From the NCBI GenBank assembly GCA_030148485.1, contig JASBTJ010000024.1:1-64000 (forward strand): a stretch of DNA of 64,000 nucleotides. Reading direction: 5' to 3'. The first letter of the stretch is position 1. The number at the start of each line of letters is the position of its first letter. The notes below the pieces were generated by a model that saw nothing but the letters and a program-made list of their open reading frames with translations, did not search any database and had not been told where the DNA came from. Shown here piece after piece: positions 19,863 to 29,574 of this stretch. The DNA is from Gammaproteobacteria bacterium. Its GTDB lineage: Bacteria; Pseudomonadota; Gammaproteobacteria; Chromatiales; Chromatiaceae. The position numbers were made by a program, and so were the translations under genes.

Positions 19863-20768
19863 ATGTCAGCCCCCACCCGAGAATCCCTCTATGCGCCCCG
19901 TCACTGGCCCAGTTGGCTGGTGGCCGGGGTGATGCGCATGATTCTGCTGCTGCCCTATCCGGCGGTCATGGCGGTAGGCCGGGGGCTCGGCCGCCTGGTG
20001 ATGCGCTTTGCCGAGCGCCGCGTGCGCATCGCTCGGACCAATCTGCAATTGTGCTACCCGGAGATGACTGCGGCCGAGCGCGAGCGCTTCATCCGCGACA
20101 ACTTTGCTGCCATGGGCATGGGCGTGATGGAGATCGGCATGGGCTGGTGGTGGCCAAAACACAAGGTCGAATCCCTGCTTCTGACGGTGGAGGGGGAAGA
20201 AAACCTGCCCCCGGACGACGGCCGCGGGACGATCTTTCTCACCGCGCACTTCAGTTCGCTGGAGCTGTCCGGTCGATACCTGGGCCACCGGACGGCATCC
20301 CACGCCATGTATCGGCGCAATGAAAATCCGGTGATCCAGGCGTTGTTCGAGCGCTTCCGCACCCAACATACCATCGGCATCATCGATCGCAACGATGTAC
20401 GCGCCATGCTCAAGGCCCTGAAGGCCGGCGATGGCGTGTGGTTTGCCCCCGACCAGAACTTCGCCCACAAGGGCGGCCTGTTCGCCGACTTCATGGGTGT
20501 GCCGGCCGCCACCAACACCGCCACCAGCCGCTTTGCCAAGATGACCGGGGCGCGGGTGATCCCCTTCACGCTGTTTCGGGAAGTGGGCGGTTACCGCCTG
20601 GTCATCGAGCCCGCCTTGGCGGATTTCCCGTCCGACGACGTGCAGGTGGACACGCAACGCGTCAACGATCTTTATACCCGATGGGTGTCCCGGGCCCCGA
20701 CCCAGTACAACTGGATCCACCGCCGCTTCAAGACCCGGCCCGACGGCGCGCCTTCACCTTACCAATGA
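19863..20768 (+). CDS. lpxL: Lipid A biosynthesis lauroyl (late) acyltransferase
   Basis: 301 residues. Transfers an acyl chain from acyl-ACP to Kdo2-lipid IVA at the inner membrane. The N-terminal helix (WLVAGVMRMILLLPYPAVMAVG) anchors it. RIARTNLQLCYPEMTAAERERFIRDNF is the family signature, HFSSLELSG supplies the HX4E catalytic motif, MYRRNENPVI and APDQNFAHKGGLFADFMGVPAATNTA follow, and YNWIHRRFKTRP ends the domain. LpxL and LpxM cannot be told apart with certainty from motifs alone. Confidence 0.93.
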   Translation: MSAPTRESLYAPRHWPSWLVAGVMRMILLLPYPAVMAVGRGLGRLVMRFAERRVRIARTNLQLCYPEMTAAERERFIRDNFAAMGMGVMEIGMGWWWPKHKVESLLLTVEGEENLPPDDGRGTIFLTAHFSSLELSGRYLGHRTASHAMYRRNENPVIQALFERFRTQHTIGIIDRNDVRAMLKALKAGDGVWFAPDQNFAHKGGLFADFMGVPAATNTATSRFAKMTGARVIPFTLFREVGGYRLVIEPALADFPSDDVQVDTQRVNDLYTRWVSRAPTQYNWIHRRFKTRPDGAPSPYQ

Positions 20769-20842
20769 GCAGCCCGTCGCCCGTGACCACCGCCAAGCCG
20801 CTACAATAGCGTCGCCCGCCCCACCGGCAGAACCGAGCCCCT

Positions 20843-21934
20843 ATGCAATTCATCGACCTGAAGACCCAGCAACAACGCATCCGCGCCGACATCGACCGGC
20901 GCATCGCCCAGCTCCTCGATCACGGCCAATACATCCTCGGCCCCGAGGTCACCGAGATGGAGGAAAAGCTGGCGGCCTATGCCGGGACTTCCCACTGTGT
21001 ATCAGCCGCCAGTGGCACCGACGCCCTGCTGCTGGCGCTGATGGCCCTGGACATCGGCCCCGGCGACGAGGTGATCACCACGCCGTTCAGCTTCATCGCC
21101 ACCGCCGAGGTGATCGCACTGGTGGGTGCGACACCGGTGTTCGTCGATGTCGACCCGAGCAGCTACAACATCGACCCGGCGCTGATTGAAGCGGCCATAT
21201 CCGACAAGACGCGCGCGATCATCCCGGTCGGCCTGTTCGGCCTGTGCGCCGACATGGATGCGATCAGCACCATCGCCGCGCAACACGGCTTGCCGGTGAT
21301 CGAGGACGCCGCGCAGAGCTTCGGCGCCACGTACAAGGGCAAGCGCTCCTGCGGCCTGAGCACCATCGGCTGCACCAGTTTTTTCCCCGCCAAACCGTTG
21401 GGCTGCTATGGCGACGGCGGCGCCTGCTTCACCAACGATCCGGACATCGCGCTGCGCCTGAAGGAACTGCGCAACCATGGCCAGGACCGCCAGTATCACC
21501 ACCCACGCATCGGCATCAACGGTCGCATGGACGGCATGCAGGCCGCAGTGATCCTGGCCAAGCTGGCCATCTTCGACGACGAGGTCGCTGCCCGGGCCCG
21601 TATCGGCGCTCGCTACTCCGAACTGCTTGCCGACGCCAATTGCCTCACACCGGCCATTCCCGACGGCTACACCAGCGTCTACGCCCAGTACACCCTGCAA
21701 GTGGATAACCGCGACACCGTCCAGGCCGCATTGCGCGACGCCGGGATCCCGAGCGCCGTGTACTACCCCGTGACCCTGGACCAACAGCCCGCCCTCGCCG
21801 CGCGCGCGCGGGTCAGCGGCGAGCTGAGTGTGACCCACGGACTATCCGGCAGGGTGATGAGTCTGCCGATGCATCCGTATCTGGACGAAGAGACTCAGTC
21901 GTCAATCGTCAGCCAGATACGCGACACGCTCTGA
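20843..21934 (+). CDS. PLP-dependent sugar aminotransferase, DegT/DnrJ/EryC1 family, WbpE-like
   Basis: 363 residues. Aminates a nucleotide-linked keto-sugar using glutamate. MQFIDLKTQQQRIRADID, HGQYILGPEVTEMEEKL, ASGTDALLLALMALDIGPGDEVITT, IEDAAQSFGATYKGKRS and the PLP-lysine segment FFPAKPLGCYGDGG (Lys about 184) closely resemble WbpE/WlbC, which act on UDP-3-keto-GlcNAcA in 2,3-diacetamido-sugar synthesis. The other steps (WbpA/B/D) are not in this window. It precedes msbA by 5 bases, so it is likely co-expressed with lipid A export. Confidence 0.9.
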   Translation: MQFIDLKTQQQRIRADIDRRIAQLLDHGQYILGPEVTEMEEKLAAYAGTSHCVSAASGTDALLLALMALDIGPGDEVITTPFSFIATAEVIALVGATPVFVDVDPSSYNIDPALIEAAISDKTRAIIPVGLFGLCADMDAISTIAAQHGLPVIEDAAQSFGATYKGKRSCGLSTIGCTSFFPAKPLGCYGDGGACFTNDPDIALRLKELRNHGQDRQYHHPRIGINGRMDGMQAAVILAKLAIFDDEVAARARIGARYSELLADANCLTPAIPDGYTSVYAQYTLQVDNRDTVQAALRDAGIPSAVYYPVTLDQQPALAARARVSGELSVTHGLSGRVMSLPMHPYLDEETQSSIVSQIRDTL

Positions 21935-21939
21935 GCGCC

Positions 21940-23682
21940 ATGCCTGAAACCAACGACAGCGCCCGGATATACCGTCGGCTGCTGCGCTACACGCGGCCCT
22001 ATGTTGGTCAGTTCGGCTTCGGCATTGTCGCCATGATCATCCTGGGTGCCACCGAGGCCGGCATCCCGGCCCTGCTCAAGCCCGTGCTCGACGGCACCTT
22101 TGTAAACAAGGATCCCACCTGGCTGACCTGGGCGCCGTTGGCCGTGGTCGGCCTGTTCCTGGTACGCGGTATCGCCAGCGTCGGCAGTGCACTGGCCTTT
22201 ACCTCCGTCGGCACCCGCGTGGTTTTCGACCTGCGTCAGGACATGTTTGCCCGGCTGTTGACCCTGCCCACCAGCTTTTACGACCGCAATGCCACCGGCA
22301 ACATCATCTCCAAACTGCTGTATGACGTGAACCAGGTGATGCAGGCCAGCACCGACGTCCTCACCGTGGTAGTGAAGGACTCAGTGACGGTGATCGCGCT
22401 GCTGGCCTACATCTTCTGGTTGGACTGGAAGCTCAGCCTGTTGATCTTCCTGATCGCGCCGGTGGTAGCCGTCACCGCCGTGGTGCTGGGGCGGCGGATG
22501 CGACGTATCAGCCGGCAGCTACAGGCCGGTTTCGGCGATATGACCCATACCCTGGAAGAAGCCGGACGCGGCCACAAGGTGGTGAAGGTGTTCGGCGGGC
22601 AGCAATATGAGAAAGGCCGCTTCGAAAGCGTCTCACGCCTGATCCGCCAACAGATGTTCAAATTCAAGGTCGCGTCCAGCATGAGCGTCCCCACCGTGGA
22701 GCTCATCGGCGCCTGCATGATGGCTGGGGTGATCTACCTTGGAACCTCGCTGACCCAAGGCGACCAGATGACCGTGGGCGGCTTCGTCGCCTTTTTCACA
22801 GCGCTGGGCCTGCTGTTTTCCCCGATAAAACGACTGACCCGTATCAATGACCCCCTGCAACGAGGGTTGGCAGCGGCGGAAAGCATCTTCGCCCTGATCG
22901 ACGAAGCCCCCGAGACCGATACCGGCACCCATGCCAGTGACCGGGCCGCCGGGCGCATTCAGTTCGATCAGGTGGTGGTACGTTACGGCGACAGTGAGCA
23001 GATCGCTCTCGGCCCGCTCGATATCGCCATTGAGCCGCGGACCACCGTAGCACTGGTTGGCGCTTCGGGGAGCGGCAAGACCACCTTCGTCAACCTGTTG
23101 CCGCGTCTCTATGAGCCGTCTAGCGGTCGCGTACTGCTCGACGGCATCGATCTGCGCGACTGGCGCCTGACCAGCCTGCGCCACCAGATCGCGTTCGTCA
23201 GCCAGGATGTGCTGCTGTTCAACGACAGCGTGGCGAACAATATCGCCTACGGCCACTCGGCCGACCCTGCCGCCATCCGGGCGGCTGCACAGGCGGCCAA
23301 CGCACTGGAATTCATCGAGGCCATGCCACAGGGCTTCGATACCTTGATCGGTGAAAACGGCGTGCGCCTGTCAGGTGGCCAGCGCCAACGGCTGGCCATT
23401 GCCCGCGCCTTGCTGGCGGATGCGCCGGTGCTGATCCTGGACGAGGCCACGTCGGCGCTGGACACCGAGTCCGAGCGTGTCGTGCAGGAAGCGCTGGAGA
23501 ATCTACGCAAGGGACGCACCACGCTGATCGTGGCGCATCGCCTGTCGACGGTACAACAAGCGGACCGCATCCTGGTGTTTCGGGACGGCCACGTCGTCGA
23601 GCAGGGCACCCACCGGGAGCTGCTGGCACAGGACGGCGTGTACCAGCAGCTGAACCGAGCCCAACTGCTCGGCAGCGACTGA
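21940..23682 (+). CDS. msbA: Lipid A-core flippase, ABC transporter
   Basis: 580 residues: a six-helix exporter domain (about 25-310) fused to an ATP-binding domain. Walker A is GASGSGKTTF, the signature is LSGGQRQRLAIARALL, Walker B is VLILDEATSALD, and the H-loop is in VAHRLSTV. GTFVNKDPTWLTWAPL and the fused architecture fit MsbA, which flips lipid A-core across the inner membrane. Lies in order lpxL, aminotransferase, msbA, a sensible lipopolysaccharide assembly group. Confidence 0.95.
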   Translation: MPETNDSARIYRRLLRYTRPYVGQFGFGIVAMIILGATEAGIPALLKPVLDGTFVNKDPTWLTWAPLAVVGLFLVRGIASVGSALAFTSVGTRVVFDLRQDMFARLLTLPTSFYDRNATGNIISKLLYDVNQVMQASTDVLTVVVKDSVTVIALLAYIFWLDWKLSLLIFLIAPVVAVTAVVLGRRMRRISRQLQAGFGDMTHTLEEAGRGHKVVKVFGGQQYEKGRFESVSRLIRQQMFKFKVASSMSVPTVELIGACMMAGVIYLGTSLTQGDQMTVGGFVAFFTALGLLFSPIKRLTRINDPLQRGLAAAESIFALIDEAPETDTGTHASDRAAGRIQFDQVVVRYGDSEQIALGPLDIAIEPRTTVALVGASGSGKTTFVNLLPRLYEPSSGRVLLDGIDLRDWRLTSLRHQIAFVSQDVLLFNDSVANNIAYGHSADPAAIRAAAQAANALEFIEAMPQGFDTLIGENGVRLSGGQRQRLAIARALLADAPVLILDEATSALDTESERVVQEALENLRKGRTTLIVAHRLSTVQQADRILVFRDGHVVEQGTHRELLAQDGVYQQLNRAQLLGSD

Positions 23683-23757
23683 ACACGCAGGGGCTCTGAC
23701 GCTAGCGGGGCAATGGCAACGATGCGCCGTCTGCAGAGGCGACCCTTCTGATCGCAT

Positions 23758-24858
23758 TCAACGTCGGGCAAAACGATGCATGAGGCGCGCACGCGCCTTG
23801 CCATAGCCATCACGCAAGCGGACCAGTGGGTGCTTGCGCCTTAACGCATGGCGAGAGTAGAGCGTGACAGGCGGGATCGCGGGTCCGTCCGCACGCGGAC
23901 GACTTTCCACTTCCCGCGCCAACACGGAGAACAGGTTGTAGTCGTACAGCACCCGGCGGCGCGCCTCCAGGATCGCCGGCAGGCGCCGCTCGTATTCGTT
24001 GTCCGCAATCGCACGACGAATCGTATGGAGCGCGCCATCCGGATCTTGTAGATCAATTGGGATAAAGCTCTCCGGCGGAAAATAGTCCGCCGCATCGGGG
24101 CAGCCACTGTAGAACGGCAGGGTCGCACCGAGGAAGGCGTCCGCCAACTTCTCCGTCCAGTGATGCGGGCCGATGTGGTTCTCCACCGCCACGTGGTAAC
24201 GGAAGCCGTCCAAGGCCTGCGCCTTGTCGTCCAGCGGGGTCGCGCCACGGCCGAACACCACCAGATCCGGGAGATTCTCCATCAGATGGCGCATGAACTC
24301 GTGACGCGCCCAGTGCAAGGTGTGCCGCATGCGCTTGGGCGAAAACACCATCGAAAGGTCCGCGTGCTTGTCCGTCGGCGGATGGGCGACCATGTGATCG
24401 AACGGTACGGGCTGACGGCCGCCGACCCCGTAGAACCAGTGCAATGCCGGTTGTGACCAGATGCGCGCCGGATGCGGCAGCGCCCAGGCCTCCTGGCTGG
24501 TCAGCACCGCGCCGAACTGGCGGGTGAAGTCGTTGCCATAGGTCTTGATCGACGAGGGCTCAGTGGTCACCAGGAGGGTATTTTCCGGTGGGCAGGCCAG
24601 TTGTTCGCTACCCAGGCGTCCCGACTCCGACCCGGAAGGCGGCACGTCATCATAGGCGACCAGCCAATCGTAATCCGACGCATCCCGGTCGAAGACAAAC
24701 TCGCAGCGCCCCCAACGGGGCTGACCGTGGGGCAACTGATGCAGCCATTGCTCGGCATTGAAACGGCTGAGAAATTTAACCCGGATCGGGCCCTCGGACA
24801 TCGCGGTCGCTGACGTGGAAGGCTTCTTTACCGCAGGATCGTCGGTCACCGGCAACAC
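23758..24858 (-). CDS. Glycosyltransferase family 10 (alpha-1,3-fucosyltransferase-like)
   Basis: Up to 366 residues. The C-terminal part has FRYHVAVENHIGPHHWTEKLADAFLGATLPFY (residues near 225-255) and YFPPESFIPIDL, the donor-binding signature of GT10 enzymes that transfer fucose or related sugars from GDP. The basic, amphipathic C-terminal tail (KARARLMHRFARR) may bind membrane, as in Helicobacter FucT. The start is uncertain: GTG 24858 abuts the preceding gene's stop, ATG 24801 is also possible. No GDP-fucose synthesis genes are in the window. Substrate unproven. Confidence 0.85.
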   Translation of the reverse strand: MLPVTDDPAVKKPSTSATAMSEGPIRVKFLSRFNAEQWLHQLPHGQPRWGRCEFVFDRDASDYDWLVAYDDVPPSGSESGRLGSEQLACPPENTLLVTTEPSSIKTYGNDFTRQFGAVLTSQEAWALPHPARIWSQPALHWFYGVGGRQPVPFDHMVAHPPTDKHADLSMVFSPKRMRHTLHWARHEFMRHLMENLPDLVVFGRGATPLDDKAQALDGFRYHVAVENHIGPHHWTEKLADAFLGATLPFYSGCPDAADYFPPESFIPIDLQDPDGALHTIRRAIADNEYERRLPAILEARRRVLYDYNLFSVLAREVESRPRADGPAIPPVTLYSRHALRRKHPLVRLRDGYGKARARLMHRFARR

Positions 24859-24861
24859 CCG

Positions 24862-25599
24862 TTATTCGCGCCAATGATCGGCAATCCAGGCAGCCGGCAG
24901 GATGTGCTTATAAAGCTTCTTGTACCACTTCCTGGCCGGCCAAATGCCCTGGACCGCAAGCGGCGGATTGGGATCACCGGGAAACGCCACCACCCGCGCA
25001 CTGGCCGGCAGCGTAGGGGCCTGCCACCAGCGCTGGGGCATCGGCGGCACACAGTGGGTCTTGAACAGCACGCACCAATCATCGGGCCAGAAGGAAAGGT
25101 CGGTTACGGTTCGGGAAATATAGATCTGCTCGTTGTTGAACCTGGCGAGGATCGCATCGAACTCCGGCACCAACTTGTCGTAAATGTAAGGATGGGCGCC
25201 GACCCGAAAGCGGAACACCGAGGTATTGCCGATGCCCTGGCCGGGCTGGGTCCAGTTCTGCATGACCACGAAGGTCTTGTCGGGCGCATAGTCGAAAAAC
25301 ACGTCCAACGACCCGGTCACCACCACGTCGAGGTCCAGGTACAGCCAGTCGCCATCCATGCCCGGTAGATTCTGGGCCCACACGCTGATCTTGCGCCATC
25401 CGGTGTTGTTGTAGGGTGCGCGCAGATCCACCGTCGGGCAGGGCAGACATTCGATTTCATCGCGCACGCCCGCGGCGTCGTCGGTGAGACAAACGAAACG
25501 CAGCGGTCCCTCGACATGCCGGCGCACCATCGCATAAAGCTTGTTTGCGTATTCGGCGGGGTAGAGGCTGCCCCATTTCATGCAGACTATCTGTTTCAC
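24862..25599 (-). CDS. GT-A type glycosyltransferase-like protein
   Basis: A 245-residue soluble protein. RFVCLTDDAAGVRDEIECLP and GDWLYLDLDVVVTGSLDVFFDY resemble GT-A enzymes, with D-L-D as the metal-binding DxD motif. GIGNTSVFRFRVGAHPYIYD and FPGDPNPP are likely sugar-binding loops. It reads like the family-8/32-like glycosyltransferases of lipopolysaccharide loci, but I cannot name a family with confidence. It ends 3 bases before the GT10 gene, so the two form one transcription unit acting on the same glycan. Confidence 0.72.
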   Translation of the reverse strand: MKQIVCMKWGSLYPAEYANKLYAMVRRHVEGPLRFVCLTDDAAGVRDEIECLPCPTVDLRAPYNNTGWRKISVWAQNLPGMDGDWLYLDLDVVVTGSLDVFFDYAPDKTFVVMQNWTQPGQGIGNTSVFRFRVGAHPYIYDKLVPEFDAILARFNNEQIYISRTVTDLSFWPDDWCVLFKTHCVPPMPQRWWQAPTLPASARVVAFPGDPNPPLAVQGIWPARKWYKKLYKHILPAAWIADHWRE

Positions 25600-25918
25600 G
25601 ATGCTCTCTTACTGAACCCATATCGTTCGGCAAATCGCCACTTTGCGGCCCGTGCTCGGCCGCCGATGTCCCCGCCGCCCAGACCGGCAAAGCACCCACC
25701 AGCGACCGCCCGCGCGGTGGCGTTTCGACAGTTCGGGCAGGTGGGATAACCTGCGCGATTATGCCAGCCGGACGGCCGCCTGTCCGGTACTGATCCGCGA
25801 TCGGCGACGGCCAAGCCACCCTGCGCGAGCGGACTTACCCAACCAACGCCGATGCACAAAGCATGCTGCCAAGCCGGTAAGTTCGGCCTACAGGCACCGA
25901 ACCCAGTAAACTAGCGCA
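25600..25918. other. 319-bp divergent intergenic region
   Basis: Lies between two divergently read glycosyltransferase genes and must hold both promoters. Only short overlapping open frames of unlike composition occur; none looks coding. No repeat, operator or terminator is evident. Confidence 0.6.
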
Positions 25919-26980
25919 ATGACAGCACGCAGCGTACTTTGGTGGGGAAGATTCGACCCCGGGTATTCCCGCAACCGGATCCTGCGCCACCTGTTCACCC
26001 AGCTCGGCTGGCAGGTGGTTGATTATCATCCCCGCTTCTCCGCCACGGCGGACTGGGAGGCCAGACTACGCCGCATGCCGCGACCGCATCTGGTCTGGGT
26101 GCCTTGCTTCAGACAACGGGACATGCGCGCGGCCCGCCGCTGGTCGGCACACCATGGCATACCGCTGGTGATCGACCCGTTGATTTCCGCCTATGACAAG
26201 CAAGTCGATGAGCGGCGCAAATTGGCACCCGACAGTCCTGCGGCCAAACGGCTACTCACCTGGGAAAAGGGCCTTTTTACAAGTGCCGATCAGGTCATCG
26301 CCGACACCCCGGCCCATGCGGACTACTTCGCGAACCAGTTGGATGTACCCCGTGAACGCCTCCAGGTGATCCACGTCGGCGCAGACGAGTCGCTGTTCAG
26401 ACCCACCCCGCCGCCAACTGCGCACGATGGTGTGGTCGAAGTCCTATTTTACGGAAGCTTCATCCCGCTACAGGGGCCACAGGTGGTGGTCGAGGCGGCG
26501 AAGCGCTATCGCGGACCGGACGTGCGCTGGGTGATGCTGGGCGACGGTCCGTTACGCCCCGCCTGCGAACAGGCCGCACAAGGCATGGAAAATCTGCGGT
26601 TCGAGGACTGGCTGCCCTATGCGGCACTGCCGGCGCGCATCCAGCAGGCGGACATCCTGCTGGGCGTGTTCGGCACCACGTCAAAGGCGGGGCGCGTCAT
26701 CCCCAACAAGGTTTTCCAGGCGCTGGCCAGCGCACGTCCGGTGGTCACCCGGACGGCGGACGCCTATCCTCAGGCGCTGCGCCGCGCGACCGACGGCGGC
26801 CTGATCTGGGTTGACGAAGGCGATCCGCAACAGTTGGCTGACGCCGTGGCGCGCTTGGTCGGTGATCGGCAGGCACGGCAACGCCTAGGGCAGGCCGCGG
26901 CCGCTACCAGTGAGCAATATTTTTCCACTGCCAGGATCACCGAACAGCTGGCCAGCAGCCTTGCACGGCTCGGCCGCTGA
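25919..26980 (+). CDS. Glycosyltransferase family 4 (GT-B)
   Basis: 353 residues. The N-terminal Rossmann half has WWGRFDPGYSRNRILRHLFTQLGW. The C-terminal half has VEVLFYGSFIPLQGPQVVVEAAK, VRWVMLGDGPLR, FEDWLPYAALPARIQQADILLGVFG and the donor-binding stretch AGRVIPNKVFQALASARPVVTRTA. The canonical E-x7-E is replaced by a Lys/Asn-containing version, as seen in several lipopolysaccharide and exopolysaccharide transferases. Probably cytoplasmic, adding one sugar to the core or O-chain. The next gene follows after 44 bases. Confidence 0.85.
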   Translation: MTARSVLWWGRFDPGYSRNRILRHLFTQLGWQVVDYHPRFSATADWEARLRRMPRPHLVWVPCFRQRDMRAARRWSAHHGIPLVIDPLISAYDKQVDERRKLAPDSPAAKRLLTWEKGLFTSADQVIADTPAHADYFANQLDVPRERLQVIHVGADESLFRPTPPPTAHDGVVEVLFYGSFIPLQGPQVVVEAAKRYRGPDVRWVMLGDGPLRPACEQAAQGMENLRFEDWLPYAALPARIQQADILLGVFGTTSKAGRVIPNKVFQALASARPVVTRTADAYPQALRRATDGGLIWVDEGDPQQLADAVARLVGDRQARQRLGQAAAATSEQYFSTARITEQLASSLARLGR

Positions 26981-27024
26981 ACCCAACGCAACGTCACCGC
27001 CCACCGACTGGACACACGACAGCC

Positions 27025-28095
27025 ATGCGCATTCTCCATGTCTCCCACCAACACCTGAAATATCTTGGTGCGCGAAACTATTTTTTCCCGGTCCGCATCA
27101 ACAACGGTTTCGTGCGCAACAACCACGAGGTGTTCTGGTTCAGCGACCGCGACATGGCCCGCTGCTCCAATCCACTGGGTTCCCGTAAGTTCGGCGTCGG
27201 CGCCAGTAACCGCAAGCTGCTGGATGTGTGTCGCAACTTCCAACCGGATGTCATTGCCCTGAGTTCCGCCGACCTGATCAAGGCCGACACGCTAATCGAA
27301 GCCCGTCGCCTGCTGCCCAATGTCGCCATCTTCCAGTACTACATCGATGCCCTGTTCATCCCCTCCAATGTCCGGGACGCACTGAGCAAGGCCGAGGTCG
27401 TGGACTGGACCTTTGCCACCACCGCCGGTCCGGTGCTGTCACGCATCGCGGGTAAACGCTCCAAGGTCGCGTTCGTACCCAACCCAGTCGATGCCAGCAT
27501 CGACGTGCATCGCTGCCATGAACACAGCGACCAACCCTACGACGTGTTCACCGCGGGGCATATGCCGAGCTGGGTGGATCCAAACGACCTGCGCAGTCGC
27601 GCCTACCACCTGATCACTGAACAGCTACCAGACGTGCGCTGCGCCGTGTATGGCCACGGACCCGGCAAATCGCTATTCGGCGCCGCCTTCATGGATGCGC
27701 TCAGCCAAGCCCGGATCGGGCTGAACTTCAGCCAGCGCACCGCCTCGGCGAAGCCGGGGCCGGGTGGTGAACTGTATCTGTATTCGTCCGACCGGATCGG
27801 CCTCTACCTGGGCAACGGCCTGCTGACATTTTCCACCCGGCCGTTCCAACTGAGCGAACTGTACAGCCAGGATGCCATTGTGGAGGTTGACGGTGATGAC
27901 GATTTCATCGACCAGCTGAAGCACTTCGTGCACAACGACACGGCTCGCAAAAAGGTGGCCCGCGCCGGCTATGAGCTAGCGCACCGGGAGTTCAACGAAC
28001 GGCTGGTGTCCCAGTATATGATCGAAACGGCATTGGGGATGCCGCATTCGCATACTTATCACTGGCCGCTTGAAACCCACGGCACCGCCGGATGA
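27025..28095 (+). CDS. Glycosyltransferase, CgeB-like GT-B family
   Basis: 356 residues. MRILHVSHQHLKYLGARNYFFPVRINNGFVRNNHEV opens a Rossmann fold. DVIALSSADLIKADTLIEAR, VAFVPNPVDASID, DVFTAGH and the C-terminal SSDRIGLYLGNGLLTFSTRPFQLSELY resemble the family of CgeB/spore-maturation-type glycosyltransferases with a variable donor site. It follows the GT4 gene on the same strand. Exact sugar and acceptor are unknown. Confidence 0.72.
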   Translation: MRILHVSHQHLKYLGARNYFFPVRINNGFVRNNHEVFWFSDRDMARCSNPLGSRKFGVGASNRKLLDVCRNFQPDVIALSSADLIKADTLIEARRLLPNVAIFQYYIDALFIPSNVRDALSKAEVVDWTFATTAGPVLSRIAGKRSKVAFVPNPVDASIDVHRCHEHSDQPYDVFTAGHMPSWVDPNDLRSRAYHLITEQLPDVRCAVYGHGPGKSLFGAAFMDALSQARIGLNFSQRTASAKPGPGGELYLYSSDRIGLYLGNGLLTFSTRPFQLSELYSQDAIVEVDGDDDFIDQLKHFVHNDTARKKVARAGYELAHREFNERLVSQYMIETALGMPHSHTYHWPLETHGTAG

Positions 28096-28602
28096 TGCCA
28101 TTAATCCCGAGTATCTCGCACCATGCAATGTCGCCATGATTTGTCACTGCACTACCACCCGACACATGCAGTCTGGTGTACAAGGGACCGATCACGTGAC
28201 ACTCATGAAAACTTGTCAGAATCCGCGGAATCAACGATTCCTCCAACACAACCGTCATTAACCGCAAGATCTACAGATAGTTGCTCTAGACCGCCCGCTA
28301 CCTGTACCAGTTCACGGCGAATAGCCTACCGGGAATCAGTCAACGCGCGCGCTCCGAAGCACCTTAGCAATGGTCGCGAAACCCGAACTTGTAGCCCCCG
28401 ACACCTGCGAATGCATACTCAGCGTGGTATAAAGTAACGACACACAGTTCAATTCGATCACGGCTCCCCGCCGCGCTGAAGCACCCCCTGCGGGCGGAAA
28501 CATACCTAAAGTCGAAGAATGGGGGGCGCCGGCCGCATGCCACCTCCTTCACTGTAAGGAGACATGAGCGGACCAGCTAGAATCCGAGATCCCATGGGCT
28601 CT
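28096..28602. other. 507-bp apparently non-coding, A/T-richer gap
   Basis: Between two convergent glycosyltransferase genes. Base composition shifts to noticeably more A/T than the flanks on the left, and short open frames on both strands lack family resemblance, ribosome sites or consistent codon use. It may mark a junction where the CDP-sugar operon was inserted. I see no transposase remnant, direct repeat, tRNA or terminator with a U-run. Confidence 0.55.
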
Positions 28603-29574
28603 CTAAGCGGCGCATCCGCCCCCGACCTTCTGCCTGAAACGACGGAATTTACGTGCAAGTTTCACAGGTGCGTACAGCACGTAAAACCACAGATCGAAGC
28701 CTTTGCGCTTGAACATACCGAAGCGTTCCATCGCCTTATAGCGCAGCGCGACGCGCTCGCCCCCAGTCGCTGGCTGTTCGGAGTCGAGCATCACCTCGAA
28801 TAGCGCTACACGCATCGCGTTCCGCATATACTTTCGCACACCTTCCCCTTCTTTCTTTCCGATCAATCGCTCTACATAGGTAGAACGCGGCTCGTTCGAG
28901 CAGCGGATCCAGGCGTGGTAGCTGGTGTCATTGACGACAACGATTTTTCCACGATAAGCAATCTTCGCGAGAAAGACGGTGTCGACACCATACGGAGGTA
29001 TGTCTCTGGTAAAGCATGCTTTGTATGCGTCAGTCCGAAATACGCCGTACATCGCCCACGGCAGCCGCACCCGGTCAAACAAGAACGAACGCACGCGCAC
29101 CGCCGGATCATCGTGCCGACCTGCTGTCCAAGCACCGAAGGCAACATCCCGGCTCGGACCAGCAACTTCTTCGGACTCATATTCGTAGCACAAGCCGCCA
29201 GCTGCGAGCACTACTGAAGGATCGGCGGCAAGCACGCCACGCACCGTCTCGATGAAGTTTTCGTCGATATAATCATGGCTTCCGAGAGTCATGAAATAAG
29301 GAGAACTCGTGATCGACAGAAGGAAATACCAGTTCTCGAGCGCGCCAAGATTACATGCGTGGCGTATGTATTCCATGTGTGGAAACTCGGCCAGCAATCC
29401 GCGGCAAATCCGTTCAGTGTTATCAGTCGATGCATTGTCGGCAACAACCAAGCGCTCGCACTGGGAAGCTGCACTGCGTACTGCCCTCTCAATCCGATCC
29501 TGTTCGTTGAACACAGGGATACCAATGGTCACGCCATTGGCCGCACCAGCGATCGCGACGGTCGATTCGTCCAT
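28603..29574 (-). CDS. Glycosyltransferase family 2
   Basis: 323 residues, GT-A fold. GVTIGIPVFNEQDRIERAVRSA and RLVVADNASTDNTERIC are the family-2 nucleotide-sugar-binding start. YFMTLGSHDYIDENFI holds the acidic motif in the DxD position (G-S-H-D), a variant. The C-terminal basic tail (KLARKFRRFRQK) may associate with membrane. Last gene of the CDP-sugar operon; its ATG directly follows the preceding stop (TAAATG), so it is coupled and is the best candidate for transferring the sugar made by that operon. Confidence 0.9.
   Translation of the reverse strand: MDESTVAIAGAANGVTIGIPVFNEQDRIERAVRSAASQCERLVVADNASTDNTERICRGLLAEFPHMEYIRHACNLGALENWYFLLSITSSPYFMTLGSHDYIDENFIETVRGVLAADPSVVLAAGGLCYEYESEEVAGPSRDVAFGAWTAGRHDDPAVRVRSFLFDRVRLPWAMYGVFRTDAYKACFTRDIPPYGVDTVFLAKIAYRGKIVVVNDTSYHAWIRCSNEPRSTYVERLIGKKEGEGVRKYMRNAMRVALFEVMLDSEQPATGGERVALRYKAMERFGMFKRKGFDLWFYVLYAPVKLARKFRRFRQKVGGGCAA

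Noticed and set aside
25596..25859. 87-residue minus-strand open frame with a CPNC motif
   Set aside because: Overlaps the start of the neighbouring glycosyltransferase, no ribosome site, no conserved look; treated as intergenic.
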